From contig NZ_NIBG01000005.1 in assembly GCF_002270055.1 (NCBI RefSeq), positions 80,040 to 144,039 of the forward strand: DNA of 64,000 nucleotides. The letters run 5' to 3'. Position numbers and translations under genes: made by a program. Positions 33,780 to 42,964 of this stretch are shown here, in pieces. How positions within the stretch are numbered: the first letter of the stretch is position 1; every line of letters starts with the position of its first letter. Origin of the DNA: Anaeromicrobium sediminis. GTDB taxonomy: Bacteria; Bacillota; Clostridia; Peptostreptococcales; Thermotaleaceae. The notes under the pieces are model-generated. The model worked only from the letters and a program-made list of their open reading frames with translations, had not been told where the DNA came from and did no database searches.

Positions 33780-35591
33780 ATGTTTGGATACAAAGGTAAG
33801 GTATTAAGAGTTAATTTAAAGGATAGAACATATAAGGTTGAAGATTTAAATCTACATATGGCAAAGAAGTATATTGGTGGTAGAGGTCTAGGAACTAAAA
33901 TGTTTATGGATGAAGTAGATCCTAAGGTAGATGCTCTAAGTCCTGAAAATAAACTGTTAGTAGTAACTGGTCCATTGACAGGAAGTCCAACACCTACAGG
34001 TGGAAGATACATGGTAGTTACAAAATCACCCCTAACAGGTACTATTGCTAGTTCTAATTCTGGTGGATTCTGGGGAGCTCAACTGAAGTTTGCAGGATAT
34101 GATGTAATAGTAGTTGAAGAGAAAGCAGATAAACCCGTATATATAAGCATAGTTGATGGTGTGGTTGAAATCAGAGATGCATCTCATATATGGGGGAAAG
34201 TAGTATCAGAGACAACAGATGTATTGGAAAAAGAATGTGGAGAAAAATCAAAAGTAATGACTATAGGACCGGCTGGAGAAAAATTATCTAGATTAGCTGC
34301 TATTATGAATGATAAGGATAGAGCGGCAGGACGTTCTGGTGTAGGAGCTGTTATGGGTTCTAAGAACTTAAAGGCTATCGTAGTTAAAGGTAGTAGTAAA
34401 GTAGAAGTAAAAGATCCAGATGGACTTAAGAAGGTATTTTCTGAGTCTTTGAAAAAGATAAGAGAAAATGGAGTTACAGGTCAAGGTCTACCTACTTATG
34501 GAACAGCCGTATTAGTTAACATTATTAATGAAAACGGAGTACTACCTACTAACAACTTCCAAAAATCTTATGACGATAAAGCAGAAGCCATTAGTGGCGA
34601 AACTTTAGCAGAGAAGTACTTAGTTAAAAAAGAAGCCTGTTACAGATGTCCTATTGCCTGTGGAAGATACTGTAAAGTTGATGACATAGAAGGTGGAGGA
34701 CCTGAGTATGAAACTATTTGGGCTTATGGTTCAGATTGCGGAGTTAGTAATTTAGGAAATATTATTAAGGCTAACTACTGGTGTAATGAAATGGGTTTAG
34801 ATACTATTTCAGCAGGGGTTACAGTAGCTACTGCCATGGAATTATATGAAAAGGGATATATTAGAGATGAGGAAATAGATGGAACTCCACTTAAGTTTGG
34901 TAATGATGAGGCTGTCATTGAGTGGACTAAGAAGATGGGACTTAGAGAAGGTTTTGGAGATAAATTAGCAGAAGGTTCATATAGATTAGCTGAAATGTAT
35001 GGAGTTCCTGAATTATCTATGAGTGTTAAAAAACAAGAAATACCAGCATATGACCCTAGAGGAATTCAAGGCCATGGATTGCAATATGCCACATCAAATA
35101 GAGGTGGATGCCACGTAAGAGGATACTTAATTTCTCCTGAAATTTTAGGTTTACCAGAAAAGTTAGATAGATTTAAATTAGATGGAAAAGCCACTTGGGC
35201 TAAGGCTTTCCAAGATCTAACGGCTGCCATAGATTCGTTAGGATTATGTCTATTCACATCCTTTGCATTAGGCGCTGGGGATTATGCAAGCTTAATAAAT
35301 GCCGTTTGTGGAACTGACCATACGGCAGACTCCATATTTGAAGCTGGAGAAAGAATCTGGAATATAGAAAAATTATTTAACTTAGAATCAGGTGTAGCTC
35401 CTTCTGAGGATAAGTTACCTAAGAGGTTATTAGAAGAGCCTATTCCAGAAGGGCCATCTAAGGGATGGGTACACAAATTATCTGATCTACTTCCAGAATA
35501 TTATGAATTACGTGGATGGAGTAAGGAAGGTATACCAACGGATGAAAGATTAGAGAAATTAGGCATAAGTGAGGATATGGCAAAAGCATAG
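33780..35591 (+). CDS. aor: Aldehyde:ferredoxin oxidoreductase (tungsten-type)
   Basis: Tungstopterin enzyme interconverting aldehydes and carboxylic acids with ferredoxin. 603 residues, the family length. N-terminal cofactor domain (YIGGRGLGTKMF, SPTPTGGRYMVVTKSPLTG), a [4Fe-4S] motif CYRCPIACGR near residue 287 with its fourth cysteine in DSLGLCLFTSF near residue 490, and the second cofactor-binding half GIQGHGLQYATSNRGGCHVR. AAGGGGG site before ATG. First gene of an operon with MoaD-like and ThiF-like proteins, driven by a sigma-54 promoter. Tungsten rather than molybdenum is inferred from the family and from tupABC in the window. Confidence 0.94.
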   Translation: MFGYKGKVLRVNLKDRTYKVEDLNLHMAKKYIGGRGLGTKMFMDEVDPKVDALSPENKLLVVTGPLTGSPTPTGGRYMVVTKSPLTGTIASSNSGGFWGAQLKFAGYDVIVVEEKADKPVYISIVDGVVEIRDASHIWGKVVSETTDVLEKECGEKSKVMTIGPAGEKLSRLAAIMNDKDRAAGRSGVGAVMGSKNLKAIVVKGSSKVEVKDPDGLKKVFSESLKKIRENGVTGQGLPTYGTAVLVNIINENGVLPTNNFQKSYDDKAEAISGETLAEKYLVKKEACYRCPIACGRYCKVDDIEGGGPEYETIWAYGSDCGVSNLGNIIKANYWCNEMGLDTISAGVTVATAMELYEKGYIRDEEIDGTPLKFGNDEAVIEWTKKMGLREGFGDKLAEGSYRLAEMYGVPELSMSVKKQEIPAYDPRGIQGHGLQYATSNRGGCHVRGYLISPEILGLPEKLDRFKLDGKATWAKAFQDLTAAIDSLGLCLFTSFALGAGDYASLINAVCGTDHTADSIFEAGERIWNIEKLFNLESGVAPSEDKLPKRLLEEPIPEGPSKGWVHKLSDLLPEYYELRGWSKEGIPTDERLEKLGISEDMAKA

Positions 35592-35601
35592 GAGTGATAC
35601 T

Positions 35602-35826
35602 TTGAACGTAGAAGTAAGACTGTTTGCCACATTAAGGGAAGGCAGAGGGAAAAAGGTTTATTTTCAACTAAAGGCTGGTCTAACTCCAAGGATCATAATA
35701 AAAGAGCTGAATATTCAAGAAGAGGATATAGCTATTTTATTAATAAATGGTAGAGATGGAGACTTTGATAGACCTCTTATGGAAGGAGATTATTTATCCA
35801 TATTTCCACCAGTTGGAGGAGGCTAA
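35602..35826 (+). CDS. MoaD/ThiS-like sulfur-carrier protein
   Basis: 74 residues with ubiquitin-like fold and the required C-terminal diglycine tail (PPVGGG), the site adenylated by E1-like enzymes and turned into a thiocarboxylate. Resembles MoaD, the small subunit of molybdopterin synthase (RLFATLREGRGKKVYF). TTG 35602 is chosen because it follows the GGAGTGA site correctly; the open frame to 35569 lies inside aor. The GGAGGAGG bases encoding the Gly tail serve as ribosome site for the ThiF gene, tying the two together. Probably dedicated to dithiolene formation in the tungsten cofactor for the adjacent AOR. Confidence 0.87.
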   Translation: MNVEVRLFATLREGRGKKVYFQLKAGLTPRIIIKELNIQEEDIAILLINGRDGDFDRPLMEGDYLSIFPPVGGG

Positions 35827-35827
35827 A

Positions 35828-36505
35828 ATGGAGAGATACGAGAGAAACATGTCCATGTTATCGGAAGATGAAAATAAAAAATTAAGTAGTTTTAAAGTAT
35901 GTGTAGTAGGTTCTGGTGGACTTGGTGGTTATGTGATAGAAATGCTAGGGCGGTTAGGTATAGGCCATATAACTGCTGTAGATTCTGATGTATTTGACGA
36001 AACTAATCTAAACCGCCAAATATTATCTACTAAAAATACAATTGGAAAGAGTAAGGTTATGGTGGCAAAAGAGAGAATGGATGAAGTAAATGACACCATA
36101 ACTTTAAATCCTATATATAAAAGACTTGATGGAAAAAACGGAGAAGAAATATTAAAAGGCCATGATCTAGTTATAGATGCACTGGATTCTATAGATACTA
36201 GATTGCTCCTACAGCACATATGCAAAGAATTGGGCATACCCCTAATACATGGAGCTATTGCTGGCTGGTATGGCCAAGTCTGTACCATACTGCCAGGAGA
36301 TGATACTTTAAATATTATATACAAAAAAAGCGGGAATGGCCTTGAAAAAAAAATAGGTAATCCATCATTTACTCCTGCATTAGTGGCTTCCATACAGGTA
36401 AGTGAAGCTCTTAAAGTATTGATGAATAAAGGAGAGTTAATTAGAAAGAAACTTTTATATATAGACTTACTGGAAAATGAATATATAACTCTTAATTTAG
36501 AATAA
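35828..36505 (+). CDS. ThiF/MoeB-family E1-like adenylyltransferase
   Basis: 225 residues. Activates the MoaD-like partner's C-terminus with ATP: GSGGLGGYVIEMLGRLG (ATP loop, near residue 26), DSDVFDETNLNRQILS (Arg/Asn nucleotide site) and the ALDSIDTRLLLQ segment are present. The paired CxxC zinc motifs of standard MoeB are absent: where they should lie the sequence reads KKSGNGLEKKIGNPSFTPAL. This marks the compact ThiF subgroup found beside AOR and MoaD genes. ATG 35828 follows directly on the MoaD stop; longer in-frame starts back to 35747 lie inside moaD. Last gene of the operon. Confidence 0.87.
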   Translation: MERYERNMSMLSEDENKKLSSFKVCVVGSGGLGGYVIEMLGRLGIGHITAVDSDVFDETNLNRQILSTKNTIGKSKVMVAKERMDEVNDTITLNPIYKRLDGKNGEEILKGHDLVIDALDSIDTRLLLQHICKELGIPLIHGAIAGWYGQVCTILPGDDTLNIIYKKSGNGLEKKIGNPSFTPALVASIQVSEALKVLMNKGELIRKKLLYIDLLENEYITLNLE

Positions 36506-36536
36506 AGGTGGAAGCTGTGGCTTCTACCTTTTTGTT
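36505..36536 (+). terminator. Intrinsic terminator of the AOR operon
   Basis: AAAGGTGGAAGC/GCTTCTACCTTT with TGTG loop and T-run. Confidence 0.88.
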
Positions 36537-36681
36537 TTAGTATATTTAGCACCAATGCGTAAAAAGCATGTAAAAAAATATCCTAAAACTATGAAAATTA
36601 GAATTATTTGTTATATAATGTAATATATAGGAAAATATAAAAATATGTGTAGAAAAGAAATATAATATAGGAGGAGTGAAA

Positions 36682-37953
36682 GTGAAGTTACGTAAAAAAA
36701 TGATTTTAATGAATTTAGGAATGTGTATAATTGCATTCGCATCTATTATGAGTTATTTAATGATTAATACTTATAATAATATTGAAATGGCAAATACCAT
36801 GATTATTGTATCCGTCATAGGAATATTAATTACGGGAATAGCTACATACTTTACTAATAAATATGTAACAAAATCTATTGTAATGTTATCTGATATTATA
36901 GATAGATTAGCCACTTATGATTTTACCTTTGATGAAAAAAGTGAAGCTGTAAAGTACTTAGAGTATAAAGATGAAACAGGAGACATGACTAGGTCTTTGG
37001 CTACTATGCAAATGAACTTAATAGAGTTGATGAAAAAGTCACAAGAGGTATCAAAACAGGTTGGCACGTCTTCAGAGGAGCTAAAAGTCATATCTCAACA
37101 ATCATCCACCTCTTCAGAGGAAATTGCAAGAACTATTGAGGAATTAGCTAGCGGAGCTACTAGTCAAGCGAGGGAGACGGAAAACGGATCTCAGTCCATA
37201 TATGAATTAGATAAAATAATAGAATCAAATAGAGTATTGATGGATGATTTAAATATATCTTCCAATAAAGTGGTTGAAGTAATAAATGAAGGATTAAATG
37301 TAATTAAGGAACTAATAGATAAAACAGATGAGAGTGGAAAGGCATCAAAAGATATCTTTAGTGTGATAGTTAAGACTAACGATAGTACAGAGAAGATAGG
37401 ACAAGCTAGTGCTGTTATTGCAAATATAGCAGAGCAAACGAACCTCCTTGCCTTAAATGCAGCCATAGAAGCAGCTAGAGCAGGGGAGGCAGGAAAGGGA
37501 TTTGCTGTAGTAGCAGAAGAAATTAGAAAGTTAGCAGAAGAATCTACTAACTCAACTAAAGAAATTGATAGTATCGTAGGAGAATTAAGGGAAAATTCTA
37601 GTAGTGCCGTTACTAAGATGGAAGAAGTTTCAAAAATAGTACATGATCAAGTGGTAAGTGTAGATGAAACAGAGGCTAAATATAATGAAATAGCAAATGC
37701 CACATCCTTATCAGAAAAGGCCATGGAAAGACTTGCCATATCCATAGCAGAAATGACAAGGAAAAAGGAAGACCTATTAAAGGTTATTGAAGGATTGTCG
37801 GCTATAGCTCAACAAAATGCAGCTAGTACTCAAGAAGCGGCAGCTTCCACAGAGGAACAATCTGCATCAATAGAGGAAGTTGCTAATTCTAGTGAACGTT
37901 TATCTGGTTTAGCACAAGAACTAGAAGAATCCATAGGTAAATTTAAGTTTTAA
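36682..37953 (+). CDS. Methyl-accepting chemotaxis protein with minimal external region
   Basis: 423 residues. Two transmembrane helices (about 6-26 and 34-58) are joined by only about eight residues, so there is no periplasmic ligand domain. A HAMP-like linker and the signalling coiled coil follow, with the canonical hairpin tip [35 protein letters not shown] split across residues 253-287. GTG 36682 lies seven bases after AGGAGG; an earlier GTG at 36676 is too close. Such receptors read signals in the membrane, through energy state, or through partner proteins. Located directly behind the AOR operon but with its own terminator and leader. Confidence 0.92.
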   Translation: MKLRKKMILMNLGMCIIAFASIMSYLMINTYNNIEMANTMIIVSVIGILITGIATYFTNKYVTKSIVMLSDIIDRLATYDFTFDEKSEAVKYLEYKDETGDMTRSLATMQMNLIELMKKSQEVSKQVGTSSEELKVISQQSSTSSEEIARTIEELASGATSQARETENGSQSIYELDKIIESNRVLMDDLNISSNKVVEVINEGLNVIKELIDKTDESGKASKDIFSVIVKTNDSTEKIGQASAVIANIAEQTNLLALNAAIEAARAGEAGKGFAVVAEEIRKLAEESTNSTKEIDSIVGELRENSSSAVTKMEEVSKIVHDQVVSVDETEAKYNEIANATSLSEKAMERLAISIAEMTRKKEDLLKVIEGLSAIAQQNAASTQEAAASTEEQSASIEEVANSSERLSGLAQELEESIGKFKF

Positions 37954-37956
37954 ATA

Positions 37957-37990
37957 AGTAAGAGGATATCTAATTAGATATCCTCTTTAT
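37957..37990. terminator. Terminator between MCP gene and molybdenum hydroxylase operon
   Basis: AAGAGGATATCTAA/TTAGATATCCTCTT, nearly perfect stem, with T-rich flank; usable on both strands for the convergent genes. Confidence 0.88.
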
Positions 37991-38010
37991 TTATTAACTT
38001 ACAAGTGAAA

Positions 38011-40284
38011 CTACTTGTTATTTTTAATTCCTTTATAGACACGTTCTTCAGTTAAGGGAAGTTCATGAAAACGGATACCTATGGCATCATACACTGCATT
38101 TGATATGGCAGGAGCTGTGGCTACTGAACTTGTTTCTCCTACTCCCTTAACTCCGAAGGGTCCTGTAGGGTCATGAGATTCTACAATGATTGTATCAATC
38201 TCTGGAATATCCATTGCTGTAGGAAGGTTATATTTCTCAAAGGAATAATTTAATTGTTTTCCATTAGGGTCATACTTAATTTCTTCTCCTAAGGCATAAC
38301 CCATACCCATAACCACTCCTCCTTCTAATTGTCCTTCTACAATCTGAGGATGGATGGCTTTACCAACGTCGTTAGCACATACTACCTTTATAACATTAAC
38401 CTTCCCTGTGTCCATATCCACTTCTACCTCAGCAAATTGAGCAAAATAAGGAGGTGCATTCTTAGGTACAATCTTACCTACACCAACAAATTGCTTCCCT
38501 TCCACATGGGCATCAAGGGCAATTTTGCTTAGACTCATTTTGTTTTGTGGGTTATTTGTACAGAAGATGAAACCATTTTCCATAGTTAGATCCTTTGTTC
38601 CCATCTTAGTTGACGCATATTCTAATATTTGTTCTTTTGCATCATTAGATGCGGCTACTACAGCTGATCCAGAAGCATAACAAGTTCTACTAGCATGACT
38701 TCCAATTTCATATGGAGTAGATTCTGTATCAGCAAAGGTTATTGATACTTTCTCAAAGGGAACTTCTAAAACTTCTGCTGCCATTTGACTCAATGTAGTT
38801 ATGGTTCCTGTACCCATATCTGGTACTCCGCTGGCAACATGAACAGAACCATCCTGTTGGATAGTTACATAAGCATTTGAATAATCTACACAAAATGGCC
38901 ATGCATTAGATACGTGGGTACCAATACCCATACCTATACCTCTGCGTATTCTTGTATCCTTTCTATTAAGCTCACCTCTACGTTCCCATCCGATTGCACT
39001 TGCACCTTTGTCCATACATTCTTCTAAACCAGAACTTAAACATTCGTAAGGCAATATCCAGGACTTACCTGGTGTCATCATGTTTTTACGTCTAATTTCC
39101 AAAGGATCTACACCTAAGGTATGGGCAATAATATCTACTTGAGACTCTATTGCGAACATGGCCTGTGGATTACCAAAACCTCTCATGGCCCCAGCCGGTG
39201 TAGTATTTGTATATACACCGTGACCATCATACATTTGATTTTCACAATAATATATGGAAAGACCCATGGCACCTAAAACTCCAGGTACTTCCGCACTAAA
39301 GCTACAATATGCTCCTCCATTTAAAACAGATGACATCTTTCTAGCAGTAAAGGTACCATCATTTTTAACACCAGTTTTCAAAGTTACATAGCCACTATGA
39401 CGAGTATCTGATGCAATAAAATCCTCTTCGCGGTCATATACAACTTTAACAGGTTGTCCTGAAAGGATGGATAAGGCAACAGCAATAGGTTCTGCTTTTG
39501 CAGACAATCCAATACGAACACCAAATCCTCCACCAATATAAGGGGGATTTAATACTCTTATTTTGCTATACGGTAAATTAAATATACTAGCTAGAATTCT
39601 TCTAGTAGGATGGGGTGTTTGAGTGGTAGACCAAACTGTAACTTTACCTCCTACACTTACCTCAGCCACGGCAGCCTGAGTTTCTAACTGAGCTTGTTTT
39701 TGAACTGGCAATTTAAAGGTATGTTCAAATATGTGATCTGCAGATTGAAAACCTTCATCTATGTTTCCTTTTTCTATGTGAACCTTTTCCCCTAGAATAT
39801 TATTTCCTTCTTCTGTAGGATGGATTTGAAATGCATCTTCTTTCATAGCCTCAAAGGGGTCATACACGGCAGGTAGAATTTCATATTCAACTTCAATTAA
39901 TTTTAATGCTTCCTTTGCTATTTTCTCAGATACGGCAGCTACGGCAGCAACCTCGTCTCCCACATAACGAACTACTGAATCGAATAAGTATTGATCTTCC
40001 ACAGGTTTTAAAGGTGGGATAGTAGTTAGTGCTGCCACTGATGTATTAAATTTTGCCCTAGACGTATTTTTATATGTGGCAACTGCCTTAACTCCAGGTA
40101 GGGCCTCTGCCTTTGTAGTATCTATTTTAAGTATTCGTGCATGGGAATGGGGACTTCTTAAGGTTTTACCATAAAGCATTTTAGGAAGTTTCATGTCCGT
40201 TGTGAACATGGCTTTTCCCATGGCTTTTTCAATTCCATCTAATTTTTTTACATTTTTACCTATAGTAGAATATTCTCTTTTCAC
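38011..40284 (-). CDS. Xanthine dehydrogenase family, molybdopterin-binding subunit
   Basis: Catalytic subunit of a heterotrimeric molybdenum hydroxylase, 757 residues. Characteristic stretches: RSPHSHARILKIDTTKA, the cofactor-proximal PPYIGGGFGVRIG near residue 258, GAMRGFGNPQ near 365, ASHASRTCYASGSAV near 530, and the C-terminal GVKGVGETS containing the catalytic glutamate. Its start overlaps the stop of the [2Fe-2S] gene by one base. Purines are the best-known substrates, but aromatic aldehydes or N-heterocycles are equally possible from sequence. The cofactor is made by MoeA proteins encoded 3-8 kb away. Confidence 0.92.
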   Translation of the reverse strand: MKREYSTIGKNVKKLDGIEKAMGKAMFTTDMKLPKMLYGKTLRSPHSHARILKIDTTKAEALPGVKAVATYKNTSRAKFNTSVAALTTIPPLKPVEDQYLFDSVVRYVGDEVAAVAAVSEKIAKEALKLIEVEYEILPAVYDPFEAMKEDAFQIHPTEEGNNILGEKVHIEKGNIDEGFQSADHIFEHTFKLPVQKQAQLETQAAVAEVSVGGKVTVWSTTQTPHPTRRILASIFNLPYSKIRVLNPPYIGGGFGVRIGLSAKAEPIAVALSILSGQPVKVVYDREEDFIASDTRHSGYVTLKTGVKNDGTFTARKMSSVLNGGAYCSFSAEVPGVLGAMGLSIYYCENQMYDGHGVYTNTTPAGAMRGFGNPQAMFAIESQVDIIAHTLGVDPLEIRRKNMMTPGKSWILPYECLSSGLEECMDKGASAIGWERRGELNRKDTRIRRGIGMGIGTHVSNAWPFCVDYSNAYVTIQQDGSVHVASGVPDMGTGTITTLSQMAAEVLEVPFEKVSITFADTESTPYEIGSHASRTCYASGSAVVAASNDAKEQILEYASTKMGTKDLTMENGFIFCTNNPQNKMSLSKIALDAHVEGKQFVGVGKIVPKNAPPYFAQFAEVEVDMDTGKVNVIKVVCANDVGKAIHPQIVEGQLEGGVVMGMGYALGEEIKYDPNGKQLNYSFEKYNLPTAMDIPEIDTIIVESHDPTGPFGVKGVGETSSVATAPAISNAVYDAIGIRFHELPLTEERVYKGIKNNK

Positions 40285-40781
40285 TATTCTCCCTCCACAA
40301 CAAGTTTTTCAGATCTACTTTTTTCACATACTGATAAAACTGCTTCTTCAATCTTCACGTAACCTGTACACCTACAAATATTACCAGAAATAGCTTCTTT
40401 CACATGTGACTTACATGGAGATGGATTTTTATCTAAAAGAGCTTTAGATGACATTATCATACCTGGAGTACAAAAACCACATTGTATTGCACCATGCTTA
40501 ATAAATGACTCTTGTAATTCATGTAGATTATTACTAGTACCGATACCTTCAATAGTCTCCACAACAGAATCCATAGCGTGCATAGCTAAAACCACACATG
40601 AATTTACTGCATTACCATTCATAATTACAGTGCAAGCACCACATTCTCCTTGGCCACAACCTTTTTTTGTACCTGTTAATTGAAATTTATCTCTTATTAT
40701 ATCTAATAAAGTTTCATCTGGAGATACATATACTTCTACCATTTCTCCATTTAATGTAAACTTCAATAATTTCTTTTCCAC
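40284..40781 (-). CDS. [2Fe-2S] subunit of molybdenum hydroxylase
   Basis: 165 residues. N-terminal plant-type ferredoxin cluster (GCGQGECGACTV with a further Cys in NSCVVL) and C-terminal second cluster domain (CGFCTPGMIM and NICRCTGYVKIEEAV). Transfers electrons from the molybdenum site to FAD. It lies in the middle of the FAD, FeS, Mo gene order, 30 bases after the FAD gene and overlapping the Mo gene by one base. Confidence 0.94.
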   Translation of the reverse strand: MEKKLLKFTLNGEMVEVYVSPDETLLDIIRDKFQLTGTKKGCGQGECGACTVIMNGNAVNSCVVLAMHAMDSVVETIEGIGTSNNLHELQESFIKHGAIQCGFCTPGMIMSSKALLDKNPSPCKSHVKEAISGNICRCTGYVKIEEAVLSVCEKSRSEKLVVEGE

Positions 40782-40811
40782 TTCGCTAACCTCCTGAGTT
40801 TTATATGTATT

Positions 40812-41681
40812 TTATACTGTAGCTTTTAATAGAGCTTCTTTTAAGGCCTTTTGTATTAGAACTTCTAATACTTCTTTTCTATATTCGGCTGAACCTCTTA
40901 AAGCACTACTTCTTGGATGAGCATATTGTGCCGCTACTTTTGAAACTTCAATAATCAAATTATCACTAATTGTGGACCCCTTTAAAAGCTCTTCAGCCTT
41001 TGTAGCTCTCATGGGTTTAGGGCCAACTGGAGACATAACAATTCTAGTCCAATCAACAGAAGAATCTTCATTTAAGGATACTACAACAGCTACATTTAGC
41101 ATTGGTAGAGCCAATGCATTACGCTGGCTTAATCGAATAAAAGAACTTCCTTGATTTTTTCTAAGGGCTTTAAATTTCACATGTGTAACTAATTCTTTTG
41201 TTGAATCAACAACTGATTTACCAAGTCCCCTATACATGTCCTCTACAGGGATATATTTTACTTCATTACTATCTTTAACTTGTGCTATGGCTCCTAAAGC
41301 TACTAAGGCAACAGCTCCATCAGCTGCTGGCTGAGCTTTTACAACATTTCCCACAAGAGTAGCTGTATTTCTAATTTGAAGAGATCCAACAGTTCCACAA
41401 GCCTTAGATAATAAAGATCCTTTAGCATTTATCAACTCAGATTTATTCACTTGATTATGGGTAACTCCAGCTCCTATGATAATTTCTCCATCCTTTAGTT
41501 GGATTTTTTTTAAGGATTCAATTTTATTAATGTCGATAAGATGGCTGCATTCTATTTTCTCAGATTTTAAATCTAAGATTAAATCAGTACCCCCAGCAAT
41601 TACTCTAGCATTGCCAGGAGATAGAGCCAAGCTCTTAATCACATCTTCTGTAGATTTAGCTATGATATAATCTTTTAACAA
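40812..41681 (-). CDS. FAD-binding subunit of molybdenum hydroxylase
   Basis: 289 residues of the CO-dehydrogenase/xanthine dehydrogenase flavoprotein family. FAD pyrophosphate motif VIAGGTDLILD near residue 27 and GTVGSLQIRNTATLVGNV near 95. It uses a TTG start at 41681 after the strong GAGGAGGT site (MLKDYIIAKSTEDV). First gene of the three-gene operon; a sigma-A-like promoter lies about 130 bases upstream. Confidence 0.92.
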   Translation of the reverse strand: MLKDYIIAKSTEDVIKSLALSPGNARVIAGGTDLILDLKSEKIECSHLIDINKIESLKKIQLKDGEIIIGAGVTHNQVNKSELINAKGSLLSKACGTVGSLQIRNTATLVGNVVKAQPAADGAVALVALGAIAQVKDSNEVKYIPVEDMYRGLGKSVVDSTKELVTHVKFKALRKNQGSSFIRLSQRNALALPMLNVAVVVSLNEDSSVDWTRIVMSPVGPKPMRATKAEELLKGSTISDNLIIEVSKVAAQYAHPRSSALRGSAEYRKEVLEVLIQKALKEALLKATV

Positions 41682-41812
41682 CTTAATACCTCCTCTTAAA
41701 ATTTTGTAAAAATTAATTTTTTCTCTTTATTTTCTTATAACCATATTTTCATATCACTTCGCATAGTTACAAATATTTTCAAATATTTACAAAAATATGG
41801 ATTTGTTACTAT

Positions 41813-41841
41813 ATTTTATCAATTTTTGCAATGCTTTTCAA
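41813..41841 (-). promoter_or_regulatory. Sigma-A-like promoter of the molybdenum hydroxylase operon
   Basis: Minus strand TTGAAA (41841-41836), 17-base spacer, TAAAAT (41818-41813). Downstream the leader 41700-41810 is AT-rich with repeated AAATATTT motifs and no gene. The whole 41682-41984 gap otherwise contains only the terminator below. Confidence 0.55.
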
Positions 41842-41844
41842 ATA

Positions 41845-41884
41845 AGAAAGAGGATATGCATAATTGCATATCCTCTTTCTTAAA
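41845..41884. terminator. Long perfect terminator hairpin after hxlR-type gene
   Basis: AAGAAAGAGGATATGCA and its exact complement form a 17-bp stem with a TAAT loop; T-rich on both sides. It ends the HxlR transcript on the minus strand. Confidence 0.9.
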
Positions 41885-41984
41885 TTAAACTTCCATAATT
41901 TTCACTTCATAGTCATGTATCATATACAAATCTAAACCTAATTACTTTAAGTTTAACATTCTTACTATTATGATTAATTTATAC

Positions 41985-42320
41985 TTACCAATTATCATTT
42001 CCCCATTTATGCATAGCTTCTAATATGGGCATAACAGAATAGCCCTTTTCTGTCAAAGAATATTCAACCCTAGGAGGGACTTCATTATATTGTTCCCTAT
42101 GGACTAGACCATTACTTTCTAACTCCTTTAGTTTTTGGCTTAACATTTTATGAGTTATACCAGGCATAAGACGTCTTAACTCATTATATCTATGGATACC
42201 CTCTACACCAAGATGCCAAAGGATAACAAGTTTCCACTTACCACCTATTATAGATAGGGTATTTTCTAAACAGCATTTTAATTTTCCATTTTCATCTACT
42301 TGTATTTTAGATTTACTCAT
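41985..42320 (-). CDS. HxlR-family winged-helix regulator
   Basis: 111 residues of the HxlR/MarR-like family: ENTLSIIGGKWKLVILWHL, RYNELRRLMPGITHKMLSQKL (recognition helix) and a C-terminal VEYSLTEKGYSVMPIL wing. Two adjacent cysteines (residues 16-17) sit where redox- or quinone-sensing members such as YodB carry their sensory Cys. It is divergent from a VOC protein and a nitroreductase, a classical arrangement for electrophile/quinone detoxification. The intervening gap contains palindromes that are likely operators. Confidence 0.88.
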   Translation of the reverse strand: MSKSKIQVDENGKLKCCLENTLSIIGGKWKLVILWHLGVEGIHRYNELRRLMPGITHKMLSQKLKELESNGLVHREQYNEVPPRVEYSLTEKGYSVMPILEAMHKWGNDNW

Positions 42321-42332
42321 ACTTACCTCCTA

Positions 42333-42373
42333 ACTACCCTTTTGGGTAGTATATACCTAAAAAGTGCATACTT
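42333..42373. promoter_or_regulatory. Divergent operator region of the HxlR regulator
   Basis: ACTACCCTTTTGGGTAGT (42333-42350) is a perfect 7-bp-arm palindrome, followed by AAGTGCATACTT (about 42362-42373), a second dyad. Both lie between the divergent hxlR-type and VOC genes. Confidence 0.55.
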
Positions 42374-42450
42374 TTTTATTATATTATATGAGTATAGAAT
42401 AATATATACAAGTGAAGTATAAGATTAAAATGAAAAAAGGAGAGTTAACT

Positions 42451-42948
42451 ATGAGTAATGTATATCCAAGAACTTTTTCACATATAGGTATATCAGTACC
42501 GGACTTAGATAAAGCAGTAGAATTTTACAAAGAAGTATTTGGGTGGTATGTATTGATGGAACCTAGTGAAGTAAAGAAAGATGATAGTGCTATTGGTGTT
42601 ATGTGTAATGACGTATTTGGTGAGGATTGGGGATCATTTAGAATAGCCCATTTATCCACTGGAGATAAGATAGGAGTAGAATTATTTGAATTCTCACAAA
42701 ATGAAAATCCTAAAAATAATTTCGAGTATTGGAAAACAGGATTGTTCCACTTTTGCATCCAAGACCCAGATATAGAGGGGTTAGTAGAAAAAATAGTTAA
42801 GTATGGTGGAAAGCAAAGAATGCCTATTAGAGAATATTATCCAGGGGATAAACCCTATAGAATGTGCTATGTGGAAGATCCCTTTGGAAATATATTTGAA
42901 GTATATAGCCATAGTTATGAGTTAACTTATTCTTCAGGAGCATATTAA
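42451..42948 (+). CDS. VOC-family glyoxalase/dioxygenase-like protein
   Basis: 165 residues, two beta-alpha-beta-beta-beta units of the vicinal oxygen chelate fold. Candidate metal ligands are all present: His in FSHIGISVPDLDK, Glu in IGVELFEF, His in LFHFCIQDPD and Glu in GNIFEVYSHS. ATG 42451 after AAAAAAGGAGAG is chosen over an in-frame ATG at 42412. Paired with a nitroreductase 16 bases downstream and divergent from an HxlR regulator; likely detoxifies quinones, methylglyoxal-like or other electrophiles (inferred). Confidence 0.85.
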   Translation: MSNVYPRTFSHIGISVPDLDKAVEFYKEVFGWYVLMEPSEVKKDDSAIGVMCNDVFGEDWGSFRIAHLSTGDKIGVELFEFSQNENPKNNFEYWKTGLFHFCIQDPDIEGLVEKIVKYGGKQRMPIREYYPGDKPYRMCYVEDPFGNIFEVYSHSYELTYSSGAY

Positions 42949-42964
42949 AAGGAGGAGATTAAAT

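Noticed and set aside
36682-36780. MCP with a lost sensor domain caused by frameshift
   Set aside because: The frame is intact and the two helices are directly adjacent with no remnant sequence; short-loop receptors are a normal class.
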